A DNA stretch of 32,419 nt from a virus. Numbering within the stretch: position 1 is the stretch's first letter; the number at the start of each line of letters is the position of its first letter. Shown piece by piece: positions 16,083 to 23,773 of the stretch. Both the position numbers and the translations under genes were made by a program. Where the stretch lies: IMG/VR virus record IMGVR_UViG_3300019889_000027, positions 1-32,419 of that record, one strand, 5' to 3'. The notes beneath the pieces were generated by a model, which saw only the letters and a program-made list of their open reading frames with translations, was not told the origin of the DNA and ran no database searches.

Positions 16083-17114
16083 ATGGCAACGCAACTTTCA
16101 GAGCTCCCCGCCCAGGAAGGCACGCCGCGGACGTTCGCGCCCGGCATCTACTACGACGTCCCAGCCACCGAGTACCACGCAGCCCCCGGGCTCAGCAATA
16201 GCGGCATGAAGGACCTGGCGATCTCGCCGCTCCGCTACTGGCACCTGCACATCAACCCGAACCGGGAGAGCAAAGAATCCGACGCGATGGACCTGGGCAC
16301 AGCGTTCCATTGCGCGGTGCTCGAACCGGAAAAGTTCGCCTCCTCCTACGTCCGCTCGATCGCGGCCGCCGACTACGAAGGCTGCCTGATTACGATGGAC
16401 GACTTACGGGAGTGGGCCAAGGGCCAGGGGATCACATTCACCGCGCGCACGAAGGCCGACATGGTGAAGGTCATCCAAACCTTCTGCCGCAACCAGGGAG
16501 TCGCCGAGCCACCCATCCTCGATATCCTGCGCCAGGCGCACACGGCGCAACACCAGGGCAAGACGGAGCTTTCCAGGGAAGAATGGGATCGCGTCCACGG
16601 CATGGCCGAAGCACTGCGCTCGGAAAAGTCCATCGCGCCCATTCTCAAAGAGGGACGCGCGGAGGTCTGCGTATTCGCGCGGGATCCGGCGACGGGCGTG
16701 TTGCTCAAGTCCCGGCTGGATTGGATTTCGGACGCGACCACGGTCGACCTGAAGAGCTTCTCGCAGAAGAACGGCCGCTCGATCGACCGGTCGGTCACCG
16801 CCGCGATCGCTTACGAGAGCTACTACCGGCAGGGTTATTTCTATACGCTGCTGCGCAGCCTGCACGGCGTCAAGAAACAGAAATCGGTGATGGCGTTCGT
16901 CGAATCCGACACGCCGCACGAGGTACGCATTAAGGAGTTCACGCCCGTCGCGCTCGGCGAGGCAAACGTGTATTGGGGCCGGGCGAAGCTCGAAGTGCAA
17001 TCGCTGATCAAAACCTACGCCTGGTATCAGAAGGAGTTCGGCACCGCCCCCTGGCGTGCCGCACAGACAATCGAAGTCCTCCGGGACGAGGAGCTGCCAA
17101 ATCTGGCTTACTAA
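16083..17114 (+). CDS. PD-(D/E)XK exonuclease, RecE/DUF3799-like
   Basis: 343 residues. The start YDVPATEYHAAPGLSNSGMKDLAISPLRYWHLH, then MDLGTAFHCAVLEPEKF (His in the GxAxH motif), is typical of DUF3799/exodeoxyribonuclease VIII C-terminal domains. The catalytic triad region KSRLDWISDATTVDLKSFSQ supplies the D...DLK of the PD-(D/E)XK fold. It resects double-stranded ends to give 3' single strands for phage recombination. The next gene, an AAA/RecA-like ATPase, is the expected partner. Confidence 0.85.
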   Translation: MATQLSELPAQEGTPRTFAPGIYYDVPATEYHAAPGLSNSGMKDLAISPLRYWHLHINPNRESKESDAMDLGTAFHCAVLEPEKFASSYVRSIAAADYEGCLITMDDLREWAKGQGITFTARTKADMVKVIQTFCRNQGVAEPPILDILRQAHTAQHQGKTELSREEWDRVHGMAEALRSEKSIAPILKEGRAEVCVFARDPATGVLLKSRLDWISDATTVDLKSFSQKNGRSIDRSVTAAIAYESYYRQGYFYTLLRSLHGVKKQKSVMAFVESDTPHEVRIKEFTPVALGEANVYWGRAKLEVQSLIKTYAWYQKEFGTAPWRAAQTIEVLRDEELPNLAY

Positions 17115-17115
17115 C

Positions 17116-18054
17116 ATGGCCTTCAAGAAATCGGTTCGGCAAGCAGTTCCTCTACTCACGTCCGTATCCGGGCCGTCTGGCTCCGGAAAGACGCTCGGCG
17201 CCTTGCTCTTGGCAGCCGGAATGGTGGGCCCGCGCGGCCGGGTAGGATTCATCGATACAGAGAACCGTCGCGGCACGCTCTATGCCGACAGCACCCTGGT
17301 CATGAAGGCGCTCCCGGATGGCTACGACATCGACCAGCTCGATCCGGACTACAGTCCCGCGCGCTATCGCGAAAAGATTATCGAGGCAGAGAAGGCCGGC
17401 ATCACGGTTTGCGTCGTCGATTCGTTTTCGCATGAGTGGGAAGGCACCGGCGGCTGCACTGACATTGCCGAGAAGCGAAAGCTCGGCAAGATGGACAATT
17501 GGGCCGCCGCCAAGCTGGAGCACAAAAAGCTCGTCAACTATCTGCTCACGAGCAACATGCACCTGATCTTCTGCCTGCGCGCTCGCGATAAGGTAAAAAT
17601 CGCCAAAATAAACGGCAAAGATGAAGTCATTCCGATCGGCATCCAGCCCATCACGGAGAAGAACTTCGTGTTCGAAATGCTGGTCTCCCTCGCCGTCGAC
17701 GAGAAGACGCACCTCTCCACTCCGATTAAAGTGCCGGACATGCTGGCCAGCGTGTTCCCGGTCAGCGGCGAACTGCTGACCAAAGAGCACGGCGAACGGA
17801 TCCGGCAGTGGAACGAATCGGCGCCGGCCGCCGACACCTCCGAGCAGCTCCGCAAGCGCGCACGCCTGGCCGCCGCGGACGGCATGGACTCCTACAAGGA
17901 GTTCTTCGGCGGGCTGTCGGCCGCGCAGCGCAAGGCACTGGCATCGGTGCACGAGGAAAACAAGATGGCCGCCGAGCAGGCAGACATGCTGCACGAAGAG
18001 CAGGGCGACGCCGAGCCGGAGCCAGAGGACGATTTCATGGCGGTGGGCCGATGA
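17116..18054 (+). CDS. RecA-like/AAA ATPase, Sak4-like recombination protein
   Basis: 312 residues from the ATG at 17116, one base after the nuclease stop. Walker A GPSGSGKTLGALLLA at about 17-31, Walker B-like ITVCVVDSFSHEWEG at about 96-110, and a sensor-like HLIFCLRARDKV. The C-terminus is acidic and ends EPEPEDDFMAVGR. Such AAA_24/Sak4 proteins next to RecE-type nucleases promote single-strand annealing in phage recombination. An acidic tail as seen here often contacts an SSB. Confidence 0.8.
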   Translation: MAFKKSVRQAVPLLTSVSGPSGSGKTLGALLLAAGMVGPRGRVGFIDTENRRGTLYADSTLVMKALPDGYDIDQLDPDYSPARYREKIIEAEKAGITVCVVDSFSHEWEGTGGCTDIAEKRKLGKMDNWAAAKLEHKKLVNYLLTSNMHLIFCLRARDKVKIAKINGKDEVIPIGIQPITEKNFVFEMLVSLAVDEKTHLSTPIKVPDMLASVFPVSGELLTKEHGERIRQWNESAPAADTSEQLRKRARLAAADGMDSYKEFFGGLSAAQRKALASVHEENKMAAEQADMLHEEQGDAEPEPEDDFMAVGR

Positions 18055-18263
18055 CGATGGCCAAACTTCTCGACCGGGCCCGCAGGATGAGGCGCATCGA
18101 CAACAATCTGGTGCTGTGCGACAACTGCGACACGCCAGCATCAAAATCGCTCTCGCTAAAGCTGAGCTGGACCTGCTGCGCTCCCTGTGCGTGTGGCGAA
18201 TCTGATTCCTTCGATTCAAGCGACCTGATCCATGTCCCCAAAACGGAGGGCCGCACGGATTGA
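18051..18263 (+). CDS. Small Cys-rich, probably zinc-binding protein
   Basis: 70 residues starting MTMAKLLDRARRMRRIDNNLVLCDNCDTP and continuing SWTCCAPCACGESDSF. The Cys pairs (CDNC, CCAPCAC) suggest a zinc ribbon. ATGA overlap with the ATPase stop. The frame is open upstream inside the ATPase gene, where it is a shadow. No function assigned. Confidence 0.55.
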   Translation: MTMAKLLDRARRMRRIDNNLVLCDNCDTPASKSLSLKLSWTCCAPCACGESDSFDSSDLIHVPKTEGRTD

Positions 18264-18466
18264 AAACCTGCGTGTTCACACACGACTGGGGCTGGCCACG
18301 CAAGGGGCCCAACGGTTCGGACACGCAAACCTGCGCGCGCTGCGGGGCCGTGCGCGAAAGCAAAGTACAGTTCTCGGCTGAACAACAGCCTCAGACCAGC
18401 AAGCAACAAACCGGCTCGGAACCCGCAATAGCGGGGATTCCGGGCCGAGATCATTCAGGAAGGTAA
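18260..18466 (+). CDS. Small zinc-ribbon-like protein (TTG start)
   Basis: 68 residues from a TTG that overlaps the previous stop (ATTGA). CVFTHDWGWPRKGPNGSDTQTCARCGAVRESKVQF is a pattern I have seen in prophage-borne hypothetical proteins: a HDWGWPR block and a CxxCG knuckle followed by RES. The C-terminal half is low complexity. Confidence 0.6.
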   Translation: MKTCVFTHDWGWPRKGPNGSDTQTCARCGAVRESKVQFSAEQQPQTSKQQTGSEPAIAGIPGRDHSGR

Positions 18467-18472
18467 CGCTTT

Positions 18473-19066
18473 ATGTTTTCTGCACCAGTGGAGATCTGGG
18501 ACGCCACAGTGACGGCGATCCACCACAAGATGAAGGACGGGGTTCTGTCCAGCCGGCTCACTGTGGCCGGGACGTTGGACGAAAGCCTGGCCAAAGAGCT
18601 CGGCGCGAATTCGCTCGTCTTTGCCGAGAACGGCACCGCGAAAGAAGGCTTTTCGAAGCTGGAGCTTTCGACCGGCTGCGCGGCATTCCGGGCGCTCTTC
18701 CAACCGGATCCGGTACTTAAGCATGACGTCGAGATTACCGGCGATTCCACTGACAACTATCTGGTTGAGCGGAAAACCAAGGGCGGGCTGAAGCTCAAAT
18801 TCCGCATCAACTATCATGGCGACCCGCACCAGATGCTCGCCTATGTCATGGCGATCGGGAGCGGGGAAGCGCATCTCCGGATCACGCCCCTGCAGAAGGA
18901 ACTGGAGACCACCGAGGATTCCACCGTTTCGATCACCGTTACCAAGGGCAACGGCGAAACGTTCACGCAGCCGGTGGACAAAGATACCGTCCGCCAGGCG
19001 CTCGCGCCGTCGCATAAGAGGCGTGGCGCGGTGGCCAGCCGCCGCGAAATGGCAGGGGCGCACTAA
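18473..19066 (+). CDS. Unknown early protein linked to recombination genes
   Basis: 197 residues with a strong RBS (AGGAAGG). A mixed alpha/beta N-terminal part begins PVEIWDATVTAIHHKMKDGVLSSRLTVAGTLDESLAKELG; the next part includes DVEITGDSTDNYLVERKTKGGLKLKFRI and the tail is basic (SHKRRGAVASRREMAGAH). No family recognised. Its place right after the exonuclease and Sak4-like genes and the beta-rich pattern leave room for an SSB-like or annealing cofactor role, but this is inference only. Confidence 0.6.
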   Translation: MFSAPVEIWDATVTAIHHKMKDGVLSSRLTVAGTLDESLAKELGANSLVFAENGTAKEGFSKLELSTGCAAFRALFQPDPVLKHDVEITGDSTDNYLVERKTKGGLKLKFRINYHGDPHQMLAYVMAIGSGEAHLRITPLQKELETTEDSTVSITVTKGNGETFTQPVDKDTVRQALAPSHKRRGAVASRREMAGAH

Positions 19067-19486
19067 GTGGACGACCACGAAGCCAAGCCGGAAATGTGGG
19101 CCGTGGTCGAAGTCATGGGACACAACGTCTTTCCTGGCTGGGTCACTGCTACGACGATCGGCGGCGCTGCGTTTATTCGCGTCGACGTGCCCGAGATACC
19201 GGAACGCGTGGAGTCGCGCCCTGGCTACGGTGCTGACGGCACGTGGGGCAAGCATGATTTCCCGGTGCCGGCCGCACCAGGCTATACGAAGCTGATCGGG
19301 CCAGGCTCGATCTACTGCATCACGCCGTGCACCGAAGAGGTCGCGCGCCAGGTGGCGGACCAACGCCGGCAGCGGCCGGTGACGGTGATTGACTTCCCAC
19401 AGGCTACGGCGATCGCCGCGGCAAACACGTGTGAGGACGACGAGGGTGAGGATGCGGAAATCGAAGAGGCAAGGAGTCTGCTCTAA
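19067..19486 (+). CDS. Phage protein of unknown function (WAVVEVMGH type)
   Basis: 139 residues from a GTG directly after the previous stop, with AGGGG upstream. MWAVVEVMGHNVFPGWVTATTIGGAAFIRVDVPE ... IGPGSIYCITPCTEEVARQVADQR resembles a small beta-rich family common in phage early regions. The C-terminal 20 residues are strongly acidic (EDDEGEDAEIEEA). Overlaps the next gene by one base. Confidence 0.6.
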   Translation: MDDHEAKPEMWAVVEVMGHNVFPGWVTATTIGGAAFIRVDVPEIPERVESRPGYGADGTWGKHDFPVPAAPGYTKLIGPGSIYCITPCTEEVARQVADQRRQRPVTVIDFPQATAIAAANTCEDDEGEDAEIEEARSLL

Positions 19487-19692
19487 TGCGCGGACCCGCA
19501 CTGACCATTCGACCGCAGGCCATCACCGACACCGAACGGATCAACGCGCTCGACAAGATCCTGCGCCGGCACGATGGCTTGCTCCGGTGGGTCTTTAATC
19601 GCGAGTTCGGGCTGTTCTGGATCGGCGAACACCACTCGGCCGCGCTGCGCAACGCGATCGACGATCTCATCCGGACGGACAAGCATGCCTGA
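19486..19692 (+). CDS. Small hypothetical early protein
   Basis: 68 residues starting MRGPALTIRPQAITDTERINALDKILRRHDGLLRWVFNREFGLFWIG. Overlaps the stop of the preceding gene (TAATG) and the start of the next. Helical; no recognised motif. Confidence 0.55.
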   Translation: MRGPALTIRPQAITDTERINALDKILRRHDGLLRWVFNREFGLFWIGEHHSAALRNAIDDLIRTDKHA

Positions 19693-19954
19693 CCAAACTG
19701 CGCCTCCCTCTCGGACCGGAGCATTAGCTGATTTCGACAAGATGGTCGCCAGAGATGCAGCCGAGAGGGACGCTCGCGCTGCCGACCGGGAACAGCGGCG
19801 CTTGCGCGAAGAGCGCGACTCCCTTGCCTTCTCTGTCTTTATGTACTGGGTGAAACGTGAATCGATATCAGTGCTTCACGATAACCGAAAGACGTTCTCT
19901 AAATGGGCTTACGAGATCGCCGACGCAATGATTGCAGCGAGGGATCCCGCATGA
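19685..19954 (+). CDS. Small hypothetical early protein, Arg/Glu-rich
   Basis: 89 residues from the ATG at 19685, which overlaps the previous gene by 8 bases; the upstream open frame to 19574 is out-of-frame shadow. A charged helix (RDAAERDARAADREQRRLREERDSLAF) is followed by VFMYWVKRESISVLHDNRKTFSKWAYEIADAMI. No family recognised. Confidence 0.55.
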   Translation: MPDQTAPPSRTGALADFDKMVARDAAERDARAADREQRRLREERDSLAFSVFMYWVKRESISVLHDNRKTFSKWAYEIADAMIAARDPA

Positions 19955-20388
19955 GAATTCCAGAAATCGATTTCCAACTCGAGTATCCATCGTATGGCGC
20001 AGTCTCACCGCGCGCCCGAGTCCGGCTGTTCTACACTCCCCAAGGCCGCGTGATTGCGATCGTTAGCGAGCTCCCGAACAATCCGCCGTCGCCGTCGCTC
20101 ACCAACTCAATCGAGGACTGCGCGCGGGCACTCATGCGGCGCTACGAAATCGACCCGGGCCTGTTCGACCTGATCCAACATTCCCCCTTGGATAAATCGG
20201 CTGCCAGCCGGCTCCCTGGCATGTACCCGGCCAGCCAGGATGAGCACTTCGAGACCGTCTCCGTTCCCGGTGGATGGCTGGCCTTTGGGCGCACGGCTCG
20301 CTCGATCATCGGACCCTCGACGCATCCCGTCTGGTCGCCGGTACCGCGGGCCACTGTGGAGCAGCTCGTCGGAGGGGCGTTCGAATAA
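19951..20388 (+). CDS. Hypothetical early protein
   Basis: 145 residues from the ATG at 19951 (ATGA overlap with the previous stop). The beta-rich start QLEYPSYGAVSPRARVRLFYTPQGRVIAIVSELPNNPPSPSLTNS precedes a helical middle. It ends one base before the next start. Function unknown. Confidence 0.55.
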   Translation: MRIPEIDFQLEYPSYGAVSPRARVRLFYTPQGRVIAIVSELPNNPPSPSLTNSIEDCARALMRRYEIDPGLFDLIQHSPLDKSAASRLPGMYPASQDEHFETVSVPGGWLAFGRTARSIIGPSTHPVWSPVPRATVEQLVGGAFE

Positions 20389-20634
20389 ATGCCCTGTAAT
20401 CACGTCAAACTTCCCGGCGGCGCCACAGCCATCATCTGCAGCCGATCAGCGCCGCGCAAACGTTGCGTGACTTGTGGACTGCCTTCGAAAGTGCTCTGCG
20501 ACTATCCCGTAACGAGCAACAAGTCGGGAACATGCGACCGGCCTTGTTGCAAGCAACATTCGCAGAACATCGGGCCGGACCAGGATTACTGTCTGGCGCA
20601 CGCCAGTTTAGGGACGGGGAGCGGCAAAGGATGA
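20389..20634 (+). CDS. Small Cys/His-rich zinc-binding protein
   Basis: 81 residues with C and H placed as zinc ligands: MPCNHVKLPGG..IICSR..RKRCVTCG..SKVLCDYPV..GTCDRPCCKQHSQ...YCLAH. This is a treble-clef-like arrangement seen in small phage proteins. It abuts the previous stop directly. No specific function can be given. Confidence 0.6.
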   Translation: MPCNHVKLPGGATAIICSRSAPRKRCVTCGLPSKVLCDYPVTSNKSGTCDRPCCKQHSQNIGPDQDYCLAHASLGTGSGKG

Positions 20635-20768
20635 GTGCGCTACGCAGTTTGGCGCACTGCTATAGCCACATGATGCCTGTGGCGAACGCGAACACAAAGG
20701 GGCCGCCATTCCGGGACGAGGCAAGCCCGGTAGGCACATCTTTCATTGGCAGGGGGCGGCGTGGCTGA
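20631..20768 (+). CDS. Very short possible ORF
   Basis: 45 residues from an ATG overlapping the previous stop (GGATGA) and running 8 bases into the next gene. No motif. Coupled spacing is the only support; it may be untranslated leader. Confidence 0.25.
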   Translation: MSALRSLAHCYSHMMPVANANTKGPPFRDEASPVGTSFIGRGRRG

Positions 20769-20997
20769 AACAGACTGTACCGACGATGTAATCGTTAGCC
20801 GATTAGAAGCGATGCAGCGGGAAGGCGCGACGGTCAAATTCTGGTATGACCCGGAAGCAAAGCTCTTCTTCGCCAACTTCATAAAAAATATCGAAGGTTT
20901 ATCACCCTCGCGTTGGGTCTCCGCCGAGGCGAGTGGCGACACCTTGCGCCAGGCATTCACGCGTTTACTCGAACGGAGCATGGAGGAGCATGCCTGA
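20761..20997 (+). CDS. Small early protein, paralogue A of a tandem pair
   Basis: 78 residues from the GTG at 20761, preceded by AGGGGGCGGC. It contains LEAMQREGATVKFWYDPEAKLFFANF and SGDTLRQAFTRLLERSM. The next gene repeats this core (FQAMLQKDDAMVEFWYDPDAKIFWAGEAMGDTLHQALDHLV). A tandem duplication; the unit may be a small phage decoy or inhibitor fold, but no function is known to me. Confidence 0.6.
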   Translation: MAETDCTDDVIVSRLEAMQREGATVKFWYDPEAKLFFANFIKNIEGLSPSRWVSAEASGDTLRQAFTRLLERSMEEHA

Positions 20998-21175
20998 CAA
21001 AGACAGTGCCGGCGATGCACTTCTCACCCAATTCCAAGCGATGCTCCAGAAGGACGATGCCATGGTCGAATTCTGGTACGACCCGGACGCCAAGATCTTC
21101 TGGGCTGGCGAAGCGATGGGCGATACGTTGCACCAGGCACTCGACCACCTGGTCAAAGGAGATACCTTTGCCTAA
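20990..21175 (+). CDS. Small early protein, paralogue B of a tandem pair
   Basis: 61 residues from the ATG at 20990, overlapping the paralogue's stop. It keeps the FWYDPDAKIFWA and GDTLHQAL core but lacks an insertion of about 17 residues found in paralogue A. AAAGGAG near its end serves as RBS for the next gene. Confidence 0.6.
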   Translation: MPDKDSAGDALLTQFQAMLQKDDAMVEFWYDPDAKIFWAGEAMGDTLHQALDHLVKGDTFA

Positions 21176-21383
21176 CCCTCGCCAGCTCGCATTCACCGCC
21201 GCCGAAGAGCGGGTTACTAAGTCGAACGACACGCCAGTTAGTAAGTACTCCGAATACAACGATCTGAACCTGTGCCTGGCGCTCGATGTCCAACGCGATC
21301 CGACCAACCCGAAGTATGCGCACCTGGTGACCGGCTGGACCAATCGCGTGCTGTCCAGGCTCCGGAAGGGGCGTGCTGCGTGA
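21168..21383 (+). CDS. Small hypothetical early protein (TTG start)
   Basis: 71 residues from the TTG at 21168, chosen because AAAGGAG lies 7 bases upstream and the spacing fits. The sequence (MPNPRQLAFTAAEERVTKSNDTP...YNDLNLCLALDVQRDPTNPKYAHLVTGWTNRVLSRLRKG) shows no known domain. Overlaps its neighbours by 8 and 4 bases. Confidence 0.55.
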   Translation: MPNPRQLAFTAAEERVTKSNDTPVSKYSEYNDLNLCLALDVQRDPTNPKYAHLVTGWTNRVLSRLRKGRAA

Positions 21384-21616
21384 GCCGACCATGCACCAAA
21401 GTTCCCCCATTAAGTAAAGATGCCCTACGGATCGTGAACGCCGCACTCGAGGAGATCGAAGACTATCTGAAATCGCTGATAGAGTCCGGATGTTTAATCG
21501 ACGGCGATAACAATCCCATTCGCGAAACGCTGGAGCCTTGTTATGTGGACGATGTTACGCGGCTAGAGGGCCTGGTGGTCGAGCTGCGAAGCCTGACGGG
21601 CAGGGGGGCTGCGTGA
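21380..21616 (+). CDS. Small hypothetical early protein (GTG start)
   Basis: 78 residues from a GTG that overlaps the previous stop (GTGA). The helical body PPLSKDALRIVNAALEEIEDYLKSLIESGCLIDGDNNPI ends LEGLVVELRSLTGRGAA. No family recognised. Confidence 0.5.
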   Translation: MSRPCTKVPPLSKDALRIVNAALEEIEDYLKSLIESGCLIDGDNNPIRETLEPCYVDDVTRLEGLVVELRSLTGRGAA

Positions 21617-21870
21617 TGGTTAATCCCGAACGAAAACAACGCGACGCGCGCGAATTGATCTGGGTATGTTCCGAGTGCCTTTGCGCGTGCTGTTGGGCCG
21701 GCATCTTCATGTGTCAGCGGTCTAAGCATGCCGGGCTTAAGAAGATCACCAAGCGTGAGGCGCGACGGCTTGGCTACGAACACGAGGATTATATTCAACG
21801 ACTGGAATGTCAGGCAGGCTTTCGTCTCAGCACCCGAGGTGTGGAAATTCCGATTCGAGGGACCGCGTGA
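21616..21870 (+). CDS. Small Cys-rich hypothetical protein
   Basis: 84 residues. LIWVCSECLCACCWAGIFMCQRSKHAG has clustered cysteines (CSEC, CACC, C...H) that could bind zinc, followed by KKITKREARRLGYEHEDYIQRLECQAG. TGATG overlap with the previous gene. Confidence 0.5.
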   Translation: MVNPERKQRDARELIWVCSECLCACCWAGIFMCQRSKHAGLKKITKREARRLGYEHEDYIQRLECQAGFRLSTRGVEIPIRGTA

Positions 21871-22307
21871 TGCCGACCATGACCGCCGCCAAGTTCCAGC
21901 AGAAGCACCTGCTGGAAAAGGACGTCGCCAAGCAGATCCGCGATTTCCTCGAAGTCCGCCACTGGCGACGCGTGCGCAACCAGTCGATGGTCACGATGGG
22001 CGCCGGCGGGCCGATGACCATTGGCGAAAAGGGCATGGCGGACCTGCTCTATATCCACTACATCGACTGGATTGAATACCCGGGCCTGGCTGCGATGTTA
22101 TGGATCGAAACCAAACGCGCGAAGGGCGGCAAGCGACATGAGGACCAGGTCAAGTGGCACGCGAAAGAACAGGGCCGCGGCGCGGTGACGCTCTTCGCTA
22201 ATGACATCACTGACTTCGAGCGCGAGTATCGCCGCTATTTCGGCTGGCTTCATCAGCCTGGCCAGACGCCCGATCAACAACCACTTCAGCTACAGGACGA
22301 TTTTTAA
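21870..22307 (+). CDS. VRR-NUC family nuclease
   Basis: 145 residues from the ATG at 21870 (TGATG overlap). LEKDVAKQIRDFLEVRHWRRVRNQS, GEKGMADLLYIHY, LWIETKRAKGGKRHEDQVKWHAKEQGRGAVTLFAND follow the VRR-NUC plan: an N-terminal E, the GxxD, and ExK with a Q--W helix. A stand-alone VRR-NUC of this size is common in phage replication regions and probably cuts branched DNA. It abuts the replication gene directly. Confidence 0.8.
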   Translation: MPTMTAAKFQQKHLLEKDVAKQIRDFLEVRHWRRVRNQSMVTMGAGGPMTIGEKGMADLLYIHYIDWIEYPGLAAMLWIETKRAKGGKRHEDQVKWHAKEQGRGAVTLFANDITDFEREYRRYFGWLHQPGQTPDQQPLQLQDDF

Positions 22308-23357
22308 GTGACAGAAGAGCTCTATTACTACACCTGGTTTACCGATCGCTGGCAATTGTCGCAGGCGCGCGTCGAGATGAACCTCGCCGAGCGTGGCCTG
22401 TACCGCGAGCTGCTCGACTATTTCTACACGAACGGCTCGCTGCCGGCCGACGAGGCTACCCTGGCTCGCATTGTGGGCGCGCAGGCGGCCGAGTTTCGTC
22501 GCGCCTGGAGGAAAGTATCCGGCTGGTTCGCTCCGGACGACACAGGGCGCCTTGTTTCAGCCGCCGGCACCGACCTGCGCAACGGTCTGCTGAGGGAATT
22601 GAATCAGCGGCGGGCTGCCAGCCAACGCGGCGGCGAGGTGACCCGAGATCGCCATCGGGGAGGGCCGGGGGAGGGCCGGGCGGCTAGGCCGGGAGACAGG
22701 CCGAGACCAGGGCCGGGAGGGGGGCCGGCGGCCTGGCCGATACCGGGGCCGGACAGGGAGCCGAGGGCAGGGCCGGAAGCTAGGCCGGTGGGTGGGCCGG
22801 CAGGGGGGCCAACTGAAGACTTAAGACTTAAGACTAAGAAAGAAAACCTTACGGCGTCTGCCGACGCCGCCGGTTTTCGCGGGCGCGCGGGGTTAACTGC
22901 GCTCCAAAAGCATACCGCAAACGAGCAGGGGGCGGCGGCGGCAAACCCGCCCGAAGAAATCGCCACGAAAACGCCTGAAAACACAACGATTCTGCCCGAG
23001 ATCCGCGAGCTCGTCGATGCCCTGCATGCCCGGCATATCGAGCCCGGAAACCCGGCGAAAGCCTACGGCGAAGCCCAGGCTGCGTTTGCCCAGAGCGGCG
23101 ACACCTGGCCGGCGTTTTCTGCGATGATTGGCCGGCATTTCCTCGAGTGGAGCGAGTTCTGGCAGCGCAAACGAGAGCGCGATTCGGAAGCGTTTGTGCC
23201 CCAGCTCTGGCGCTGGTTTCACTCGGCCGAGTACATCGGCAAGCCGTCGGACGAGGCGCAGCACAGTCGCAAGCGGGCCTCGAAAACTGAATTTCTCGAT
23301 CGCATCGCCAAGGGCGAGATCGACGTGAACGGCCGCCCGATCGAGGTCCACCGGTGA
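22308..23357 (+). CDS. DUF1376 (YdaU-type) replication protein with internal repeat array
   Basis: 349 residues, GTG start. The N-terminal DUF1376 domain (YYYTWFTDRWQLSQARVEMNLAERGLYRELLDYFYTNGSLPADEATLARIVGA) is a winged-helix-like module of phage replication organisers. A Pro/Gly linker of four-residue periodicity (about 118-168) is encoded by 12-bp iterons. The C-terminal domain (about 225-349, ELVDALHARHIEPGNPAKAYGEAQAAFAQSGDTWPAFSAMIGRHFLEWSEFWQRKRE) is helical and probably recruits helicase or loader. Such a build resembles lambda O: initiator with its own origin inside. Confidence 0.8.
   Translation: MTEELYYYTWFTDRWQLSQARVEMNLAERGLYRELLDYFYTNGSLPADEATLARIVGAQAAEFRRAWRKVSGWFAPDDTGRLVSAAGTDLRNGLLRELNQRRAASQRGGEVTRDRHRGGPGEGRAARPGDRPRPGPGGGPAAWPIPGPDREPRAGPEARPVGGPAGGPTEDLRLKTKKENLTASADAAGFRGRAGLTALQKHTANEQGAAAANPPEEIATKTPENTTILPEIRELVDALHARHIEPGNPAKAYGEAQAAFAQSGDTWPAFSAMIGRHFLEWSEFWQRKRERDSEAFVPQLWRWFHSAEYIGKPSDEAQHSRKRASKTEFLDRIAKGEIDVNGRPIEVHR
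22663..22818. repeat. 12-bp GGCCGG iterons inside the DUF1376 gene (putative origin)
   Basis: GGCCG-type cores start at 22663, 22674, then 22687, 22699, 22711, 22723, 22735, 22747, 22759, 22771, 22783, 22795 and 22807: eleven consecutive units in exact 12-bp register plus two slightly shifted. Consensus GGCCGG followed by six variable, purine-rich bases. One unit (22759) reads AGCCG. The array codes for the Pro/Gly linker, so a protein-level repeat is the alternative explanation. Confidence 0.75.
22816..22850. repeat. AT-rich 7-bp repeats next to iterons (candidate unwinding element)
   Basis: AAGACTT, AAGACTT, AAGACTA run from 22816 to 22836, then AGAAAGAAAACC. In a gene otherwise well above 60% GC, this abrupt AT-rich block beside an iteron array resembles a DNA unwinding element. 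Confidence 0.5.
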
Positions 23358-23773
23358 CGGGCGAATGGTCTCCGTCTAAGCCAATTCTGTGCATTGATTT
23401 TGACGGCGTGATTCACGCTTACACCTCGGGCTGGAAGGGGCCTCTGGTGATACCGGATGACATTACGCCAGGGTTCTTTGAGTGGGCTGAACAAGCAGCA
23501 CAGCATTTTCGCCTAGTGATTTATTCTTCGCGGTCCAAAGAGCCGAAAGCAGCCGAAGCAATGCTCTTGTGGCTGTATCAGCAGCGGAAGAAATGGCGCG
23601 CAGACGGTGGCCAGCACGAGATCGATTCACCACTCAGTTTCGAATTTGCAGATGAGAAGCCGGCCGCCTTTCTGACCATTGACGATCGCGCGCTGTGCTT
23701 TACCGGGAATTGGTCTGACTTTGATCCAGAGTTTTTGCTCACATTCAAGCCATGGAACAGGGAGCCGAAATGA
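23354..23773 (+). CDS. HAD-like phosphatase
   Basis: 139 residues, GTG start overlapping the previous stop. Motif I ILCIDFDGVIHAY (the DxD nucleophile and acid), motif II VIYSSRS, and motif IV FLTIDDRA are in the expected order for a small HAD phosphatase without a large cap. Phages carry these for nucleotide or 3'-end phosphate removal. The substrate cannot be read from the sequence. Confidence 0.8.
   Translation: MTGEWSPSKPILCIDFDGVIHAYTSGWKGPLVIPDDITPGFFEWAEQAAQHFRLVIYSSRSKEPKAAEAMLLWLYQQRKKWRADGGQHEIDSPLSFEFADEKPAAFLTIDDRALCFTGNWSDFDPEFLLTFKPWNREPK

Noticed and set aside
16404-17276. 290-residue minus-strand ORF
   Set aside because: Antisense shadow of the PD-(D/E)XK nuclease gene, whose motifs are clear.
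17152-18363. 403-residue minus-strand ORF
   Set aside because: Antisense shadow of the ATPase gene in a GC-rich region; composition is Arg/Leu/Val-rich with no domain.
18455-19501. 348-residue minus-strand ORF
   Set aside because: Antisense to two well-placed early genes; no recognisable domain and no operon partner.
22663-22818. Regular repeats considered as a CRISPR array
   Set aside because: Units are 12 bp without spacers and lie in frame inside a gene.
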